From NCBI RefSeq assembly GCF_947488515.1, contig NZ_CANKZF010000003.1, positions 186,001-250,000 on the forward strand: a stretch of DNA of 64,000 nt, given 5' to 3'. The stretch is from an uncultured Nocardioides sp. GTDB taxonomy: Bacteria > Actinomycetota > Actinomycetes > Propionibacteriales > Nocardioidaceae. Below are positions 1-6,915 of the stretch, piece by piece; positions within the stretch are counted from its first letter, which is position 1; the number at the start of each line of letters is the position of its first letter. Made by a program: the position numbers and the translations under genes. The notes under the pieces were generated by a model that saw only the letters and a program-made list of their open reading frames with translations, was not told the DNA's origin and did not search any database.

Positions 1-981
1 CTCGCCGAGCGGCTCCGCACCGCGGTCGGCGACGCCGAGGCCGAGGTGCGCCGGGTCGACGACGACCTCGCCCAGGTGTTCCGGGTCTACAAGCTCCAGT
101 GGGACTCGCCCAACCTGGGCGCGACCGCGGACTCCTACCCCGACTACGCGCGCATCCTCGACGACATCCGCGGCGAGGGCCTCGCCGCACGGAGGGCCGA
201 GTGGCGGCGTCGGCTCACCGAGTGGAGCGGCCAGGACCTGGTGCCCCTCGTCGGCGCGATGGCCGCGTCCGTCGAGGAGATCGAGGACCGGCTCGAGCCG
301 ATCAACGCGATCCTGCGACGCCTGGAGTTCGGGGCGTCGGGGGACCGGCTGCGGATCCGCCTGCGGCGGTTGTCGCCCGCCCACGTCCAGACGTTCATGT
401 TGGACCTGCGCACCCTGTCGTCCGGCTCGACGACCGAGCTGGACGAGGATGCCCTCGAGAAGCGCTTCGCCGAGCTCAGCCGCTTCATGCAGCAGCTGCG
501 CCGGCCGAGCCAGGTCGGCGACGCGGAGGCGTCGCTGACCGACCGCGAGCGCCTGCTCGACGTACGCCGTCACGTGGAGATCAGCGCCGAGCGCTACGAC
601 CACACCACCGGCGAGCTGCGCGCGACCTACCGGACGCTGGGGGAGAAGAGCGGCGGCGAGAGCCAGGAGCTGGTCGCCTTCATCGTCGGCTCCGCCCTCC
701 GCTTCCGGCTGGGTGACGAGATGCGGTCGCGGCCGCGGTTCGCCCCGGTCTTCCTCGACGAGGGCTTCGTCAAGGCCGACTCCGAGTTCGCCGGTCGCGC
801 CGTCCAGGCGTGGCGCGGCCTCGGCTTCCAGCTCATCGTCGGGGTCCCGCTCGACAAGGTCACCGGCCTCGAGCCCCACATGGACGAGCTGCTTGCCATC
901 ACGAAGAACAGCACGACCCACCAGTCGTGGATCACGCCGATCACCGACGCCGACCGGGCAGGTCGAGTGGGCGCATCCTGA
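1..981 (+). CDS. SMC-like ATPase, JetC/MksB type (C-terminal part)
   Basis: The reading frame is open from the first base, so only the last 326 residues of a longer protein are visible. They contain the ABC/SMC signature SGGESQE and, about 40 residues later, a Walker B-like segment (APVFLDEGF), followed by the block GLGFQLIVGVPLDKV typical of the end of SbcC/MukB-like ATPases of the Wadjet (JetC) and MksB families. The stretch before the signature is rich in charged helices, as expected for the end of a coiled coil. In Wadjet such a protein is part of a plasmid-restricting condensin complex. JetD usually follows JetC, but here the next gene is convergent and unrelated, so a JetD would have to lie elsewhere. 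Family assignment is fairly safe; the Wadjet role is inference because the partners are outside the window. Confidence 0.8.
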   Translation, partial: LAERLRTAVGDAEAEVRRVDDDLAQVFRVYKLQWDSPNLGATADSYPDYARILDDIRGEGLAARRAEWRRRLTEWSGQDLVPLVGAMAASVEEIEDRLEPINAILRRLEFGASGDRLRIRLRRLSPAHVQTFMLDLRTLSSGSTTELDEDALEKRFAELSRFMQQLRRPSQVGDAEASLTDRERLLDVRRHVEISAERYDHTTGELRATYRTLGEKSGGESQELVAFIVGSALRFRLGDEMRSRPRFAPVFLDEGFVKADSEFAGRAVQAWRGLGFQLIVGVPLDKVTGLEPHMDELLAITKNSTTHQSWITPITDADRAGRVGAS

Positions 982-998
982 CGCTCCGCGACCCCGTG

Positions 999-2372
999 TC
1001 AGCCAGGCTGGATGTTCTGGTTGTGCCGGAACAGGTTGTCGGGGTCGTAGCGACGCTTGGTCTCCGCCAGCCGGTCGTAGTTGCCGCGGTAGTTCGCCCG
1101 GATCCGGGACTGGTCGTCCTCCGCCATGAAGTTGACGTAGCCCCCCTCCTCCGAGTGCGGCGCGGTGGCGGCGTAGTAGTCCTTCACCCACGCGGTGTTC
1201 GCGTCGTTGTCCGCCGGGTCGGGCCACATCCCGGCGATCACCGTCGCGAACGTGGCGTCGCGGTAGGCGAACGCCGTCGACTCAGGTGCGACGCGTTGGG
1301 CTGCGCCGTTGATCGGGTAGATGTGCATGGTGGAGTTCACGACGGGGATCTTCGGGCCGTGCTCGAGGTGGGCCGCGATCGCGTCGTCGGTCAGCTCGGT
1401 GACGAAGTTCGCCTTCCAGTAGTGCTGGAGCCCCGGCGGGACGAGGGCGTCGAAGGCACTGTTGAGAGCCGGGTAGGGCATGACGCCGACGTGCTCGGCC
1501 ATCGGCGAAGCCACGTCCCGGATCGGCTGGAGCGCCTTCTCTCCCGCCTCGAGGTCACCGGCCCAGCACGTCACCATCGCGATGAACGGCTCGCCGTGGC
1601 GGTCCTCCGGGATGAACGGCAGGGGAGGAGCGATCTGGTACGCCGGGAAGCAGCCGAGCTCCTCGGGTGCGTCGGCGATGAACTCGCGGAAGAACCGCAA
1701 CAGGTCGCCGGCCCGGTCGAGCTCGAAGAACATCGGACCGCCGTAGATGTCCTTGACCGGGCTCATCCGGAACTCGAACGACGTGACGACCCCGAAGTTG
1801 CCGCCGCCGCCGCGGATGGCCCAGAAGAGGTCGGCGTCCTCCTTGTCGCTCGCGACGTGGAAGCTGCCGTCGGCGGTCACCACGTCCGCGGCGAGGAGGT
1901 TGTCGCAGGACAGGCCAAGGCCCCGCGCGAGGTGGCCGATGCCGCCGCCCAGCGTCAGCCCGCCGACCCCGGTGGTCGAGATGATGCCGCCCGTGGTGGC
2001 CAGGCCGAACGGATATCCGGCGGCGTTCAGGTCGCCCCAGGTGGCGCCGCCCTCGACCCGGGCAGTCTGGGTCAGCGGGTCCACCCGGACGCCCCGCATG
2101 CTGGAGAGGTCGACGACCAGCGCGTCGTCCGCCGTGCCGAATCCCGGCACGCTGTGCGACCCTCCCCGTACCGCCACTGTCAGGTCGTTCTCGGCCGCGA
2201 ATCGCACGGCGGCCATCACGTCGCCGGTGTTGGCCGGGCGCACGATCACCGCGGGCCGGCGGTCGATCATGGCGTTGTACACGCGGCGCGCCTCGTCGTA
2301 CTCGGCGTCCTCCGCGGTGGTCACGGTTCCCCGAACGTTCTCGCGCAGGGCCGTCAGCGCATTCGTGTCCAT
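999..2372 (-). CDS. FAD-linked oxidoreductase (BBE/berberine-bridge-like)
   Basis: A 457-residue flavoprotein with an N-terminal FAD_binding_4 domain (about residues 40-190) and a C-terminal berberine-bridge domain ending in NYRGNYDRLAETKRRYDP. The motif RGGSHSVPG places the usual 8-alpha-histidyl FAD ligand at His73. The position where bicovalent members carry a cysteine (GGIISTTGVGG) has no Cys, so the flavin is probably attached by one bond only. Such enzymes oxidise sugars, alcohols or secondary metabolites; the substrate cannot be told. The ATG at 2372 is chosen over a TTG two codons upstream because GAGG lies 8 nt before it. It has its own promoter (2475-2503) and converges with the upstream ATPase gene. 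Confidence 0.88.
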   Translation of the reverse strand: MDTNALTALRENVRGTVTTAEDAEYDEARRVYNAMIDRRPAVIVRPANTGDVMAAVRFAAENDLTVAVRGGSHSVPGFGTADDALVVDLSSMRGVRVDPLTQTARVEGGATWGDLNAAGYPFGLATTGGIISTTGVGGLTLGGGIGHLARGLGLSCDNLLAADVVTADGSFHVASDKEDADLFWAIRGGGGNFGVVTSFEFRMSPVKDIYGGPMFFELDRAGDLLRFFREFIADAPEELGCFPAYQIAPPLPFIPEDRHGEPFIAMVTCWAGDLEAGEKALQPIRDVASPMAEHVGVMPYPALNSAFDALVPPGLQHYWKANFVTELTDDAIAAHLEHGPKIPVVNSTMHIYPINGAAQRVAPESTAFAYRDATFATVIAGMWPDPADNDANTAWVKDYYAATAPHSEEGGYVNFMAEDDQSRIRANYRGNYDRLAETKRRYDPDNLFRHNQNIQPG

Positions 2373-2474
2373 GAGCAAGTCCTCGCCTCGTCGTTTTCAC
2401 TGGTCCCAGACGAGTGGGCCCGAGGTCGCCACGTGCCGCCGCGATCCGCAGCGGTGTGTCAATGGGATCGATTC

Positions 2475-2503
2475 ACGCTAGACCCGCCCGGCACCGCCCA
2501 CAA
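2475..2503 (-). promoter_or_regulatory. Promoter of the FAD oxidoreductase
   Basis: Minus-strand TTGTGG (2498-2503), a 17-nt spacer and TAGCGT (2475-2480) fit a sigma-70-like promoter, giving a leader of about 95 nt before the ATG at 2372. The -35 box lies inside the perfect hairpin at 2491-2512. Confidence 0.55.
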
Positions 2504-2512
2504 GGGCGGTGC
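2491..2512. promoter_or_regulatory. Inverted repeat over the -35 region
   Basis: GCACCGCCC, four bases (ACAA), then GGGCGGTGC: a perfect 9-bp inverted repeat between divergent genes. It overlaps the -35 of the oxidoreductase promoter, so a repressor operator is the simplest reading. It could also fold as an RNA hairpin if transcribed. Confidence 0.45.
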
Positions 2513-2636
2513 ACGTCGCGACTCCGGTGGTCCGAACCAGCACCGAAGTGAGGCTGGACCTCGAGCCCCGAACCCGATGGAGCGCCGTCAGGACATCCGC
2601 GCATGCCGACGGGCGAACACGTGCGCGCCCGCGAGA

Positions 2637-2642
2637 TACGGT
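2637..2642 (+). promoter_or_regulatory. -10 box, leaderless start at 2649
   Basis: TACGGT followed by exactly 6 nt and the GTG start; no Shine-Dalgarno is present. This layout puts the transcript start on or next to the start codon. Confidence 0.6.
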
Positions 2643-2648
2643 CCTCGC

Positions 2649-3098
2649 GTGTCCGACTCTGCGCTCGCGATCGAGGCCAACCCCAAAGTCACCGAGCACG
2701 CCTGTGACCACTGCTCCCAGCCCTTTCGCCGCGTCCAGGGCTACGTGTACCGAGAGGGAGATGCGCACGCGGTGTACATCGCCTCCTGCTACCACCACGA
2801 CGGGCATGAGGTGTTCATCGATGCGGTGTTCAGCCCCACCTGGGAGGACGAAGCGGACGACCACGTCACCTTCGGATGCCGGGTCGGCCCGATCGCCGGG
2901 CAGTCCGATCCCGCAGCGACTCTCGTCGCAGGCGCGTCCGCGTTCACCGACAGGCCGTTCTTCGGGCGCAAGCTGTCTCGCGAGGAGGGGCTGGAGCACC
3001 CACTCCTCGGCGAGTACTGGGCCCTCGTGGACCACGTCCTTGTCCACGACCCCGTCGTGCGCGACCACGTCTACGGCCCGGGAGCCGAGTTCGAGTAG
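2649..3098 (+). CDS. Hypothetical protein with N-terminal CxxC
   Basis: A 149-residue protein I do not recognise. It opens with a possible zinc-binding segment (CDHCSQPF, near residue 20) followed by a compact region rich in His, Asp and aromatic residues (YREGDAHAVYIASCYHHDGHEV). There is no signal peptide or membrane segment. Codon use is typical of the neighbourhood, so it is probably a real cytosolic protein. The GTG start is preferred because TACGGT lies 6 nt upstream in the leaderless arrangement seen at several other genes here; in-frame sequence further upstream lacks coding character. It diverges from the FAD oxidoreductase. Confidence 0.65.
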   Translation: MSDSALAIEANPKVTEHACDHCSQPFRRVQGYVYREGDAHAVYIASCYHHDGHEVFIDAVFSPTWEDEADDHVTFGCRVGPIAGQSDPAATLVAGASAFTDRPFFGRKLSREEGLEHPLLGEYWALVDHVLVHDPVVRDHVYGPGAEFE

Positions 3099-3235
3099 AC
3101 AGCCACCCCAACCGCTCCTTGACACCGAGGGGAGCCAGATCCGGACTGGTGCCCACCGGCGCGTCGTACGCCGGCTCGCGGGGGAGCGGTGCCCAGGGAG
3201 GATCTCCGACGCCGAGACTCTCCTGCACCGCCAGC

Positions 3236-3374
3236 GGTGGCTCACCCACGTCCGGGACCGTCGAAAGGTGGCTCTCGCACCGCCGCCCGGCGTGTCGTAC
3301 GCCGACACGAGCCAGAGCGGTGTCCCACCCACATTGCCAGGCGCCGGAAGGTGGCTCAGCCACCGCCGCCCGGC
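3236..3374. repeat. Cluster of three GGTGGCTC repeats
   Basis: Copies begin near 3236, 3265 and 3348. The last two share a 27-bp unit: AAGGTGGCTC, three variable bases, then CACCGCCGCCCGGC. The third copy contains the perfect palindrome GGTGGCT-C-AGCCACC (3350-3364). A related palindrome with a 2-nt centre occurs at 16250-16265. This resembles a REP-type intergenic palindromic element. Confidence 0.5.
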
Positions 3375-3665
3375 CCCGACCGGGGCGCCCTCGAGGAGAT
3401 GCTGGCCGAGATCTGACCCGCCCGAGCGGTGAGTGAGGCAGGTTTCGAGCGCCTGCATCTGATCGTGGAGCGCCAGGGTCCCATCGCGCGCAGAAGGTCA
3501 GCGGAGTCACGTTCCAGTCGACGGAACGATCATTCTCCGCGGCTCTTGGCACCGTCGCTCGGGTCCGGACTGAGCGTGGGGCGGGGTGGACTCGTCGACC
3601 AGCTCTGAGGAAGGCGAGTGCGTCCTGGGCCGCACTGGCTTGGTCCTAGAGGGGCGGCGAGGAAG

Positions 3666-3671
3666 TAGCGT
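3666..3671 (+). promoter_or_regulatory. Possible -10 box (TAGCGT)
   Basis: TAGCGT matches the -10 hexamer used repeatedly in this window. It would start a transcript near 3678, ahead of AGGAGG at 3707-3712 and the small frame at 3723. No good -35 at 17 nt. Confidence 0.3.
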
Positions 3672-3722
3672 GCGAGAGGTGGGCACGACGGACAGGACGT
3701 GGGCCGAGGAGGTAGCTCAGAC

Positions 3723-3905
3723 GTGCGACCCCATCTTCGAGGCCGGGTCAACGTCGACCACGTGAATCAGCGCTGCCGTCTGTCAGTCGAAGGATGGAAC
3801 CTGCCTGAGCTCTGGATCGACCTTCGCGGGCACGGCGCGTGGGACGGCCCCGCCATCGCGGACACCTTTGCTCGGATCCTGGCGGTTCGTTCTCCACGCG
3901 TGTGA
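3723..3905 (+). CDS. Small hypothetical protein (uncertain)
   Basis: A 60-residue frame starting at GTG, 10 nt after a perfect AGGAGG, and possibly driven by TAGCGT at 3666. The product (core LSVEGWNLPELWIDLRGHG) has a plausible amphipathic composition but matches nothing I recognise. Its third-codon GC is visibly lower than that of neighbouring genes, so it may be a decaying gene or a chance frame. An in-frame GTG at 3699 is an alternative start. Confidence 0.3.
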   Translation: MRPHLRGRVNVDHVNQRCRLSVEGWNLPELWIDLRGHGAWDGPAIADTFARILAVRSPRV

Positions 3906-3986
3906 GCCAACATCCGGATCCATCGATGCAGATTTGCGCGTGTGGCCAGCAATGTCCCAGGGCCCTGCCTTCGGCCGTGCTCTGGG

Positions 3987-3992
3987 TAGCGT
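3987..3992 (+). promoter_or_regulatory. -10 box, leaderless start at 3999
   Basis: TAGCGT, then 6 nt, then the ATG; no ribosome-binding site between them. Confidence 0.65.
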
Positions 3993-3998
3993 CTCGCC

Positions 3999-4919
3999 AT
4001 GCGCCTCAAGCTCGGACGTCCTGACCTGGCCCGGTACGCGGACCGGTTCGACGTGCCCACCGCGGACGGCGAGCTCGGAGTCACCTTTCTCGGCGTGTCC
4101 ACGCTGCTGCTCCACGACGGTGACTCGGCGCTCATGACGGACGGGTTCTTCTCCCGACCCTCGCTGCTCAAGGTCGGGCTCGGGAGGATCGGTCCTGACC
4201 ACGCCCGCATCACTGCCGCGCTGTCACGTACCTCGACCACCCGGCTCGACGGAGTGCTCCCGGTCCACACGCACTTCGACCACGCCATGGACTCCGCCGT
4301 CGTCGCCGGACGAACCGACGCTCTCCTCGTCGGCGGGGAGTCAGCGGCGAACATCGGGCGCGGAGCCGGGTTGCCCGAGGACCAGCTCCGCGTCGTGCGC
4401 TCGGGTGACACCCTCACGCTCGGCGCGTTCGACATCACGTGGGTAGAGTCCGACCACTGTCCGCCGGACCGCTATCCCGGGCCCATCGCGCACCCGGTCG
4501 TCCCGCCGGCCAGGGCAGCGACGTACCGATGCGGCGAAGCGTGGTCCCTGCTCGTCGAGCACGCCAGCGGCCGGACCGCACTGATCCAGGGCAGCGCCGG
4601 GTACGTTCCGGGAGCCCTCGCCGGTCGACGAGCTGACGTCGCCTACCTCGGGATCGGCCAGCTCGGGCTGCAGGACGAGGGCTACATCCGCACCTACTGG
4701 GCCGAGACCGTGCAGGCCACGAACGCACGCGTCGTCGTGCTGATCCATTGGGACGACTTCTTCCGCCCGCTTGACGCGCCCCTGCGAGCGTTGCCGTACG
4801 CCGGTGACGACCTGACCGTGACCATGAGCGTCCTGGAGGAGCTTGCTGCCGACCAGCAGGTCAGCTTGCTCTTCCCCACCGTAGGACGTCGCGAGGACCC
4901 CTGGGCCCTGATTCGGTGA
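3999..4919 (+). CDS. Metallo-beta-lactamase-fold hydrolase
   Basis: A 306-residue cytosolic protein. The MBL-fold metal site is visible as PVHTHFDHAMD (HxHxDH type, about residue 90), preceded by the beta-strand LGVSTLLLHDGDSALMTDGFF, where the TDG corresponds to the first conserved Asp of the fold. Further ligands are probably in VESDHCP and in the C-terminal VLIHWDDFF. It resembles UlaG/RomA-like lactonase or phosphodiesterase subgroups rather than true beta-lactamases. The substrate is unknown. The start is set by a leaderless -10 box 6 nt upstream. It stands alone, convergent with the PAS protein gene. Confidence 0.85.
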   Translation: MRLKLGRPDLARYADRFDVPTADGELGVTFLGVSTLLLHDGDSALMTDGFFSRPSLLKVGLGRIGPDHARITAALSRTSTTRLDGVLPVHTHFDHAMDSAVVAGRTDALLVGGESAANIGRGAGLPEDQLRVVRSGDTLTLGAFDITWVESDHCPPDRYPGPIAHPVVPPARAATYRCGEAWSLLVEHASGRTALIQGSAGYVPGALAGRRADVAYLGIGQLGLQDEGYIRTYWAETVQATNARVVVLIHWDDFFRPLDAPLRALPYAGDDLTVTMSVLEELAADQQVSLLFPTVGRREDPWALIR

Positions 4920-4947
4920 CGCGGCGCACGCCGACCCTGGGACCGCC

Positions 4948-5838
4948 CTACGGCTTGACGACCTCGCGGAGGGTCTCCATGGCTCGACCCACGATCTCGC
5001 GAGCGGCATCGATCCGCGCCGCGCTCGACGGTGCCGCGTGCGTCAGCGCGCGATCGAGCTCGAGCGCAGCCGCGAACAGGTCCTGGAGCACCTCGGAGTG
5101 GACCGCCTCGAGGATGCGCTCGCGCTCCTCGAGGCGGGCCAGGCGCTCGCTGCGCCGGATGTTGCAGACCTGGCCCCGCGACCCGGGTTCGCTGTAGAGG
5201 CCGGTCACCGCCACCTCCACCCAGGACCAAGCGCCATGAGTGCGGACCCGGAGCTCGCCCACCCGGTCCGGCCGGGTCGGGTCGGCGGCCAACAGCTCCT
5301 CGAAGGCTTGGTGATCCTCGGGGTGGATGCGGTCCGTGATGGGTGTGCCCACCACCTCGTCGACACGCCACCCGAAGAGGTTCGCGACCGCTGGGCTGGC
5401 GTAGCTGACGACATGGTGCTCGCCGAGCAGAAGTGCGGCGTCGCTGGAGCGCTCCATCAGGTGCCGGACGGCGTCGCCGAGGTTGAGGGAGGCCCCGACG
5501 ATGCCGATCAGCTGCCCGTCGCGGTACACGCCGCTGTCGGTGACCAGCGCGTGCAGCACTTCGCCGCCGCGGCGCCGAACCGGGAATCCACCGGACCACG
5601 CTCGGCCTTCCTGCAGTGCAGCCATGATCTCCGCCGCCGCCTGCCGGGAGACCTCCGGCACCGTCACCTCCGTGATGTCACGCCCCACAGCCTCCGCGGC
5701 GGGCCAGCCGTACAGCTGCTCGGCGGCATCGTTCCAGAACAGCACCGTCCCCCGGGTGTCCGTCGCGATCACGGCGTGCCCGAGGGCTCGCAACAACTCG
5801 TCGGCAGACGGACGCACGGGGAGCGCCTCGGTGTCCAT
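4948..5838 (-). CDS. Two-PAS sensor protein with orphan dimerisation helix
   Basis: A 296-residue protein with two PAS domains: about residues 15-125 (VIATDTRGTVLFWNDAAEQLYGW is the classical PAS core) and 135-245. The tail, RERILEAVHSEVLQDLFAAAL, resembles a HisKA_3 dimerisation segment with a His at the usual phospho-acceptor place, but the protein ends about 50 residues later and has no HATPase domain. It therefore cannot autophosphorylate alone; it may be a truncated kinase or a PAS partner of another kinase or phosphatase. It lies 61 bp downstream of the sigma-factor gene on the same strand and could be co-transcribed. ATG at 5838 is preferred; CAGGCT sits 6 nt upstream, one base from the leaderless -10 pattern. 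A GTG at 5853 is also in frame. Confidence 0.82.
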   Translation of the reverse strand: MDTEALPVRPSADELLRALGHAVIATDTRGTVLFWNDAAEQLYGWPAAEAVGRDITEVTVPEVSRQAAAEIMAALQEGRAWSGGFPVRRRGGEVLHALVTDSGVYRDGQLIGIVGASLNLGDAVRHLMERSSDAALLLGEHHVVSYASPAVANLFGWRVDEVVGTPITDRIHPEDHQAFEELLAADPTRPDRVGELRVRTHGAWSWVEVAVTGLYSEPGSRGQVCNIRRSERLARLEERERILEAVHSEVLQDLFAAALELDRALTHAAPSSAARIDAAREIVGRAMETLREVVKP

Positions 5839-5899
5839 GGAGCCAGCCTGCACCCCATGCCTCGTGTGTTCACGGGGCGAAAGACCCGGGTCGAACGGC

Positions 5900-6748
5900 T
5901 CAGGCAGCGGTCAGGGGCTCGGCGAGGTCGCTGCGGAGCCGACCGAGGATCCGGGTGAGGGTTCGCGAGACCTGGGCCTGTGTCAGGCCGATGAGGTCGG
6001 CGATCTCCCGCTGGGTGCGCTCGTCCTCGAAGCGCCAACGGAGGATCAGGCGCTCGCGGTCGGACAGGCGGCTGACCGCGGTGTCGAGCACCAGCTTGGC
6101 CTCGAGGGTCGCGAACCCGCGGTCGTCGTGGCCGAGCATCTCGGCGATCGTGCCGCGCTCCTGCTCGTCGCCCCTGCTGTCGATCGAGGCCGGGCGGAAG
6201 CAGCCGTCGGCCGCGAGTGCCTCGACGACCTGGTCGACCTCGACGCCGAGGTGCGCGGCGACCTCGGACGGGCGGGGCGAAGCACCCAGCTGCGCCTCGA
6301 GCTCGTGCTGGGCGACCTTGATCCGTGCCTGCAGCTGCTGCACCCGACGGGGGACCCGGATCATCCAGCCCGAGTCGCGGAAGTGGCGGCGCAGCTCACC
6401 GCGCACGGTCGGGACGGCGTACGACAGGAAGTCGTGCCCGGCGGCGGCGTCGAAGCGGCGGGCCGCCTTGATCAGGCCGACGAGGGCCACCTGCTCGAGG
6501 TCATCGACGTCGATGCCACGGTTGCGGTAGCGGGCGGCCATCGATCGCGCCACGACGACGTTGGTCTCGATCAGCTCGTCCACCAGCTGCAGGCGCCGCT
6601 CCTCGGAGGTCCCGGCGCGCATCTCGTCGACGATCGAAGCCGTGCGGGTGGCGCGCTCCTCGCGCTCACCCGCCCTGCGGCGGTCGCGGAGGTGGGCGGG
6701 GACTGGGGGCGTCGTGAGGGGGGCCACGAGCTGCTCCTTCCGGGCCAT
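5900..6748 (-). CDS. RNA polymerase sigma factor, SigB/SigF subfamily
   Basis: A 282-residue sigma-70 family factor lacking region 1. Region 2 is clear (LVDELIETNVVVARSMAARY, then GLIKAARRFD), with the region 2.4 recognition helix ending in RRHFRDSGWMIRVPRRVQ. Region 3 follows, and region 4 carries LSDRERLILRWRFEDERTQ and the helix-turn-helix IADLIGLTQAQVSRTL. This is the layout of stress/sporulation sigma factors (SigB, SigF, WhiG group) of actinomycetes, which are usually held by an anti-sigma kinase; none is adjacent. The start is uncertain: ATG at 6748 is called, with an in-frame ATG at 6781. It diverges from pta across an operator-like palindrome. Confidence 0.9.
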   Translation of the reverse strand: MARKEQLVAPLTTPPVPAHLRDRRRAGEREERATRTASIVDEMRAGTSEERRLQLVDELIETNVVVARSMAARYRNRGIDVDDLEQVALVGLIKAARRFDAAAGHDFLSYAVPTVRGELRRHFRDSGWMIRVPRRVQQLQARIKVAQHELEAQLGASPRPSEVAAHLGVEVDQVVEALAADGCFRPASIDSRGDEQERGTIAEMLGHDDRGFATLEAKLVLDTAVSRLSDRERLILRWRFEDERTQREIADLIGLTQAQVSRTLTRILGRLRSDLAEPLTAA

Positions 6749-6805
6749 GGGGCCGTGCTGGTCGTCGCCCGGTGCGGGCATGCACCAATCGTCGCCGGGG
6801 CGGAC

Positions 6806-6832
6806 GACCCCCGGACAGCCGAAATGCGAAAC
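6806..6832 (-). promoter_or_regulatory. Possible SigB/SigF-type promoter of the sigma gene
   Basis: Minus-strand GTTT (6829-6832) and GGGTC (6806-6810), 18 nt apart, resemble the GTTT/GGGTA promoters read by this sigma subfamily, which would mean autoregulation. Spacing is at the long edge and the -10 is imperfect. Confidence 0.3.
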
Positions 6833-6865
6833 GTTGGACAAACCATGGACAGGAGTTTGTCCAAC
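6833..6865. promoter_or_regulatory. Perfect 10-bp inverted repeat, sigma factor/pta intergenic operator
   Basis: GTTGGACAAA (6833-6842), a 13-nt spacer, then TTTGTCCAAC (6856-6865): a perfect dyad with half-sites 23 bp apart, on the same face over about two helical turns. GGACA occurs once more inside the spacer. Its place between divergent genes, about 40 bp upstream of the pta -10 box, suits a regulator controlling pta-ackA, the sigma gene or both. Confidence 0.6.
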
Positions 6866-6903
6866 CCGGCACCGGGCGGGTCACGGCGCCCGGTCCCGGC
6901 CGC

Positions 6904-6909
6904 TAGGGT
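6904..6909 (+). promoter_or_regulatory. -10 box, leaderless start of pta
   Basis: TAGGGT followed by 6 nt and the ATG at 6916, without a Shine-Dalgarno. Confidence 0.65.
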
Positions 6910-6915
6910 CGGGCC

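Larger units (their letters stand above)
3099..3698. other. 600-bp spacer with repeats, no clear gene
   Basis: No frame here has convincing coding character. It holds three copies of a GGTGGCTC-containing repeat (3236-3374) and, near its end, a -10-like TAGCGT at 3666-3671. Lower GC than the flanking genes in the second half suggests decayed or acquired sequence, but no mobile-element gene is visible. Confidence 0.6.

Noticed and set aside
810..2640. Very long plus-strand open frame opposite the FAD oxidoreductase
   Set aside because: It is the antisense of a clear flavoprotein gene; its product is Arg/Val/Gly-rich without domains. Only its last part (from 2649) is a plausible gene.
3236..3374. 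Could the three repeats be a CRISPR array?
   Set aside because: Unequal spacing, only two well-matched copies, a palindromic core and no cas genes.
3189..3416. Short plus-strand frames across the GGTGGCTC repeats
   Set aside because: They translate repeat DNA into Arg/Pro-rich peptides and lack start signals.
3783..4202. 139-codon minus-strand frame at the start of the MBL-fold gene
   Set aside because: Antisense of a gene with an intact metal motif and leaderless promoter; product composition is not protein-like.
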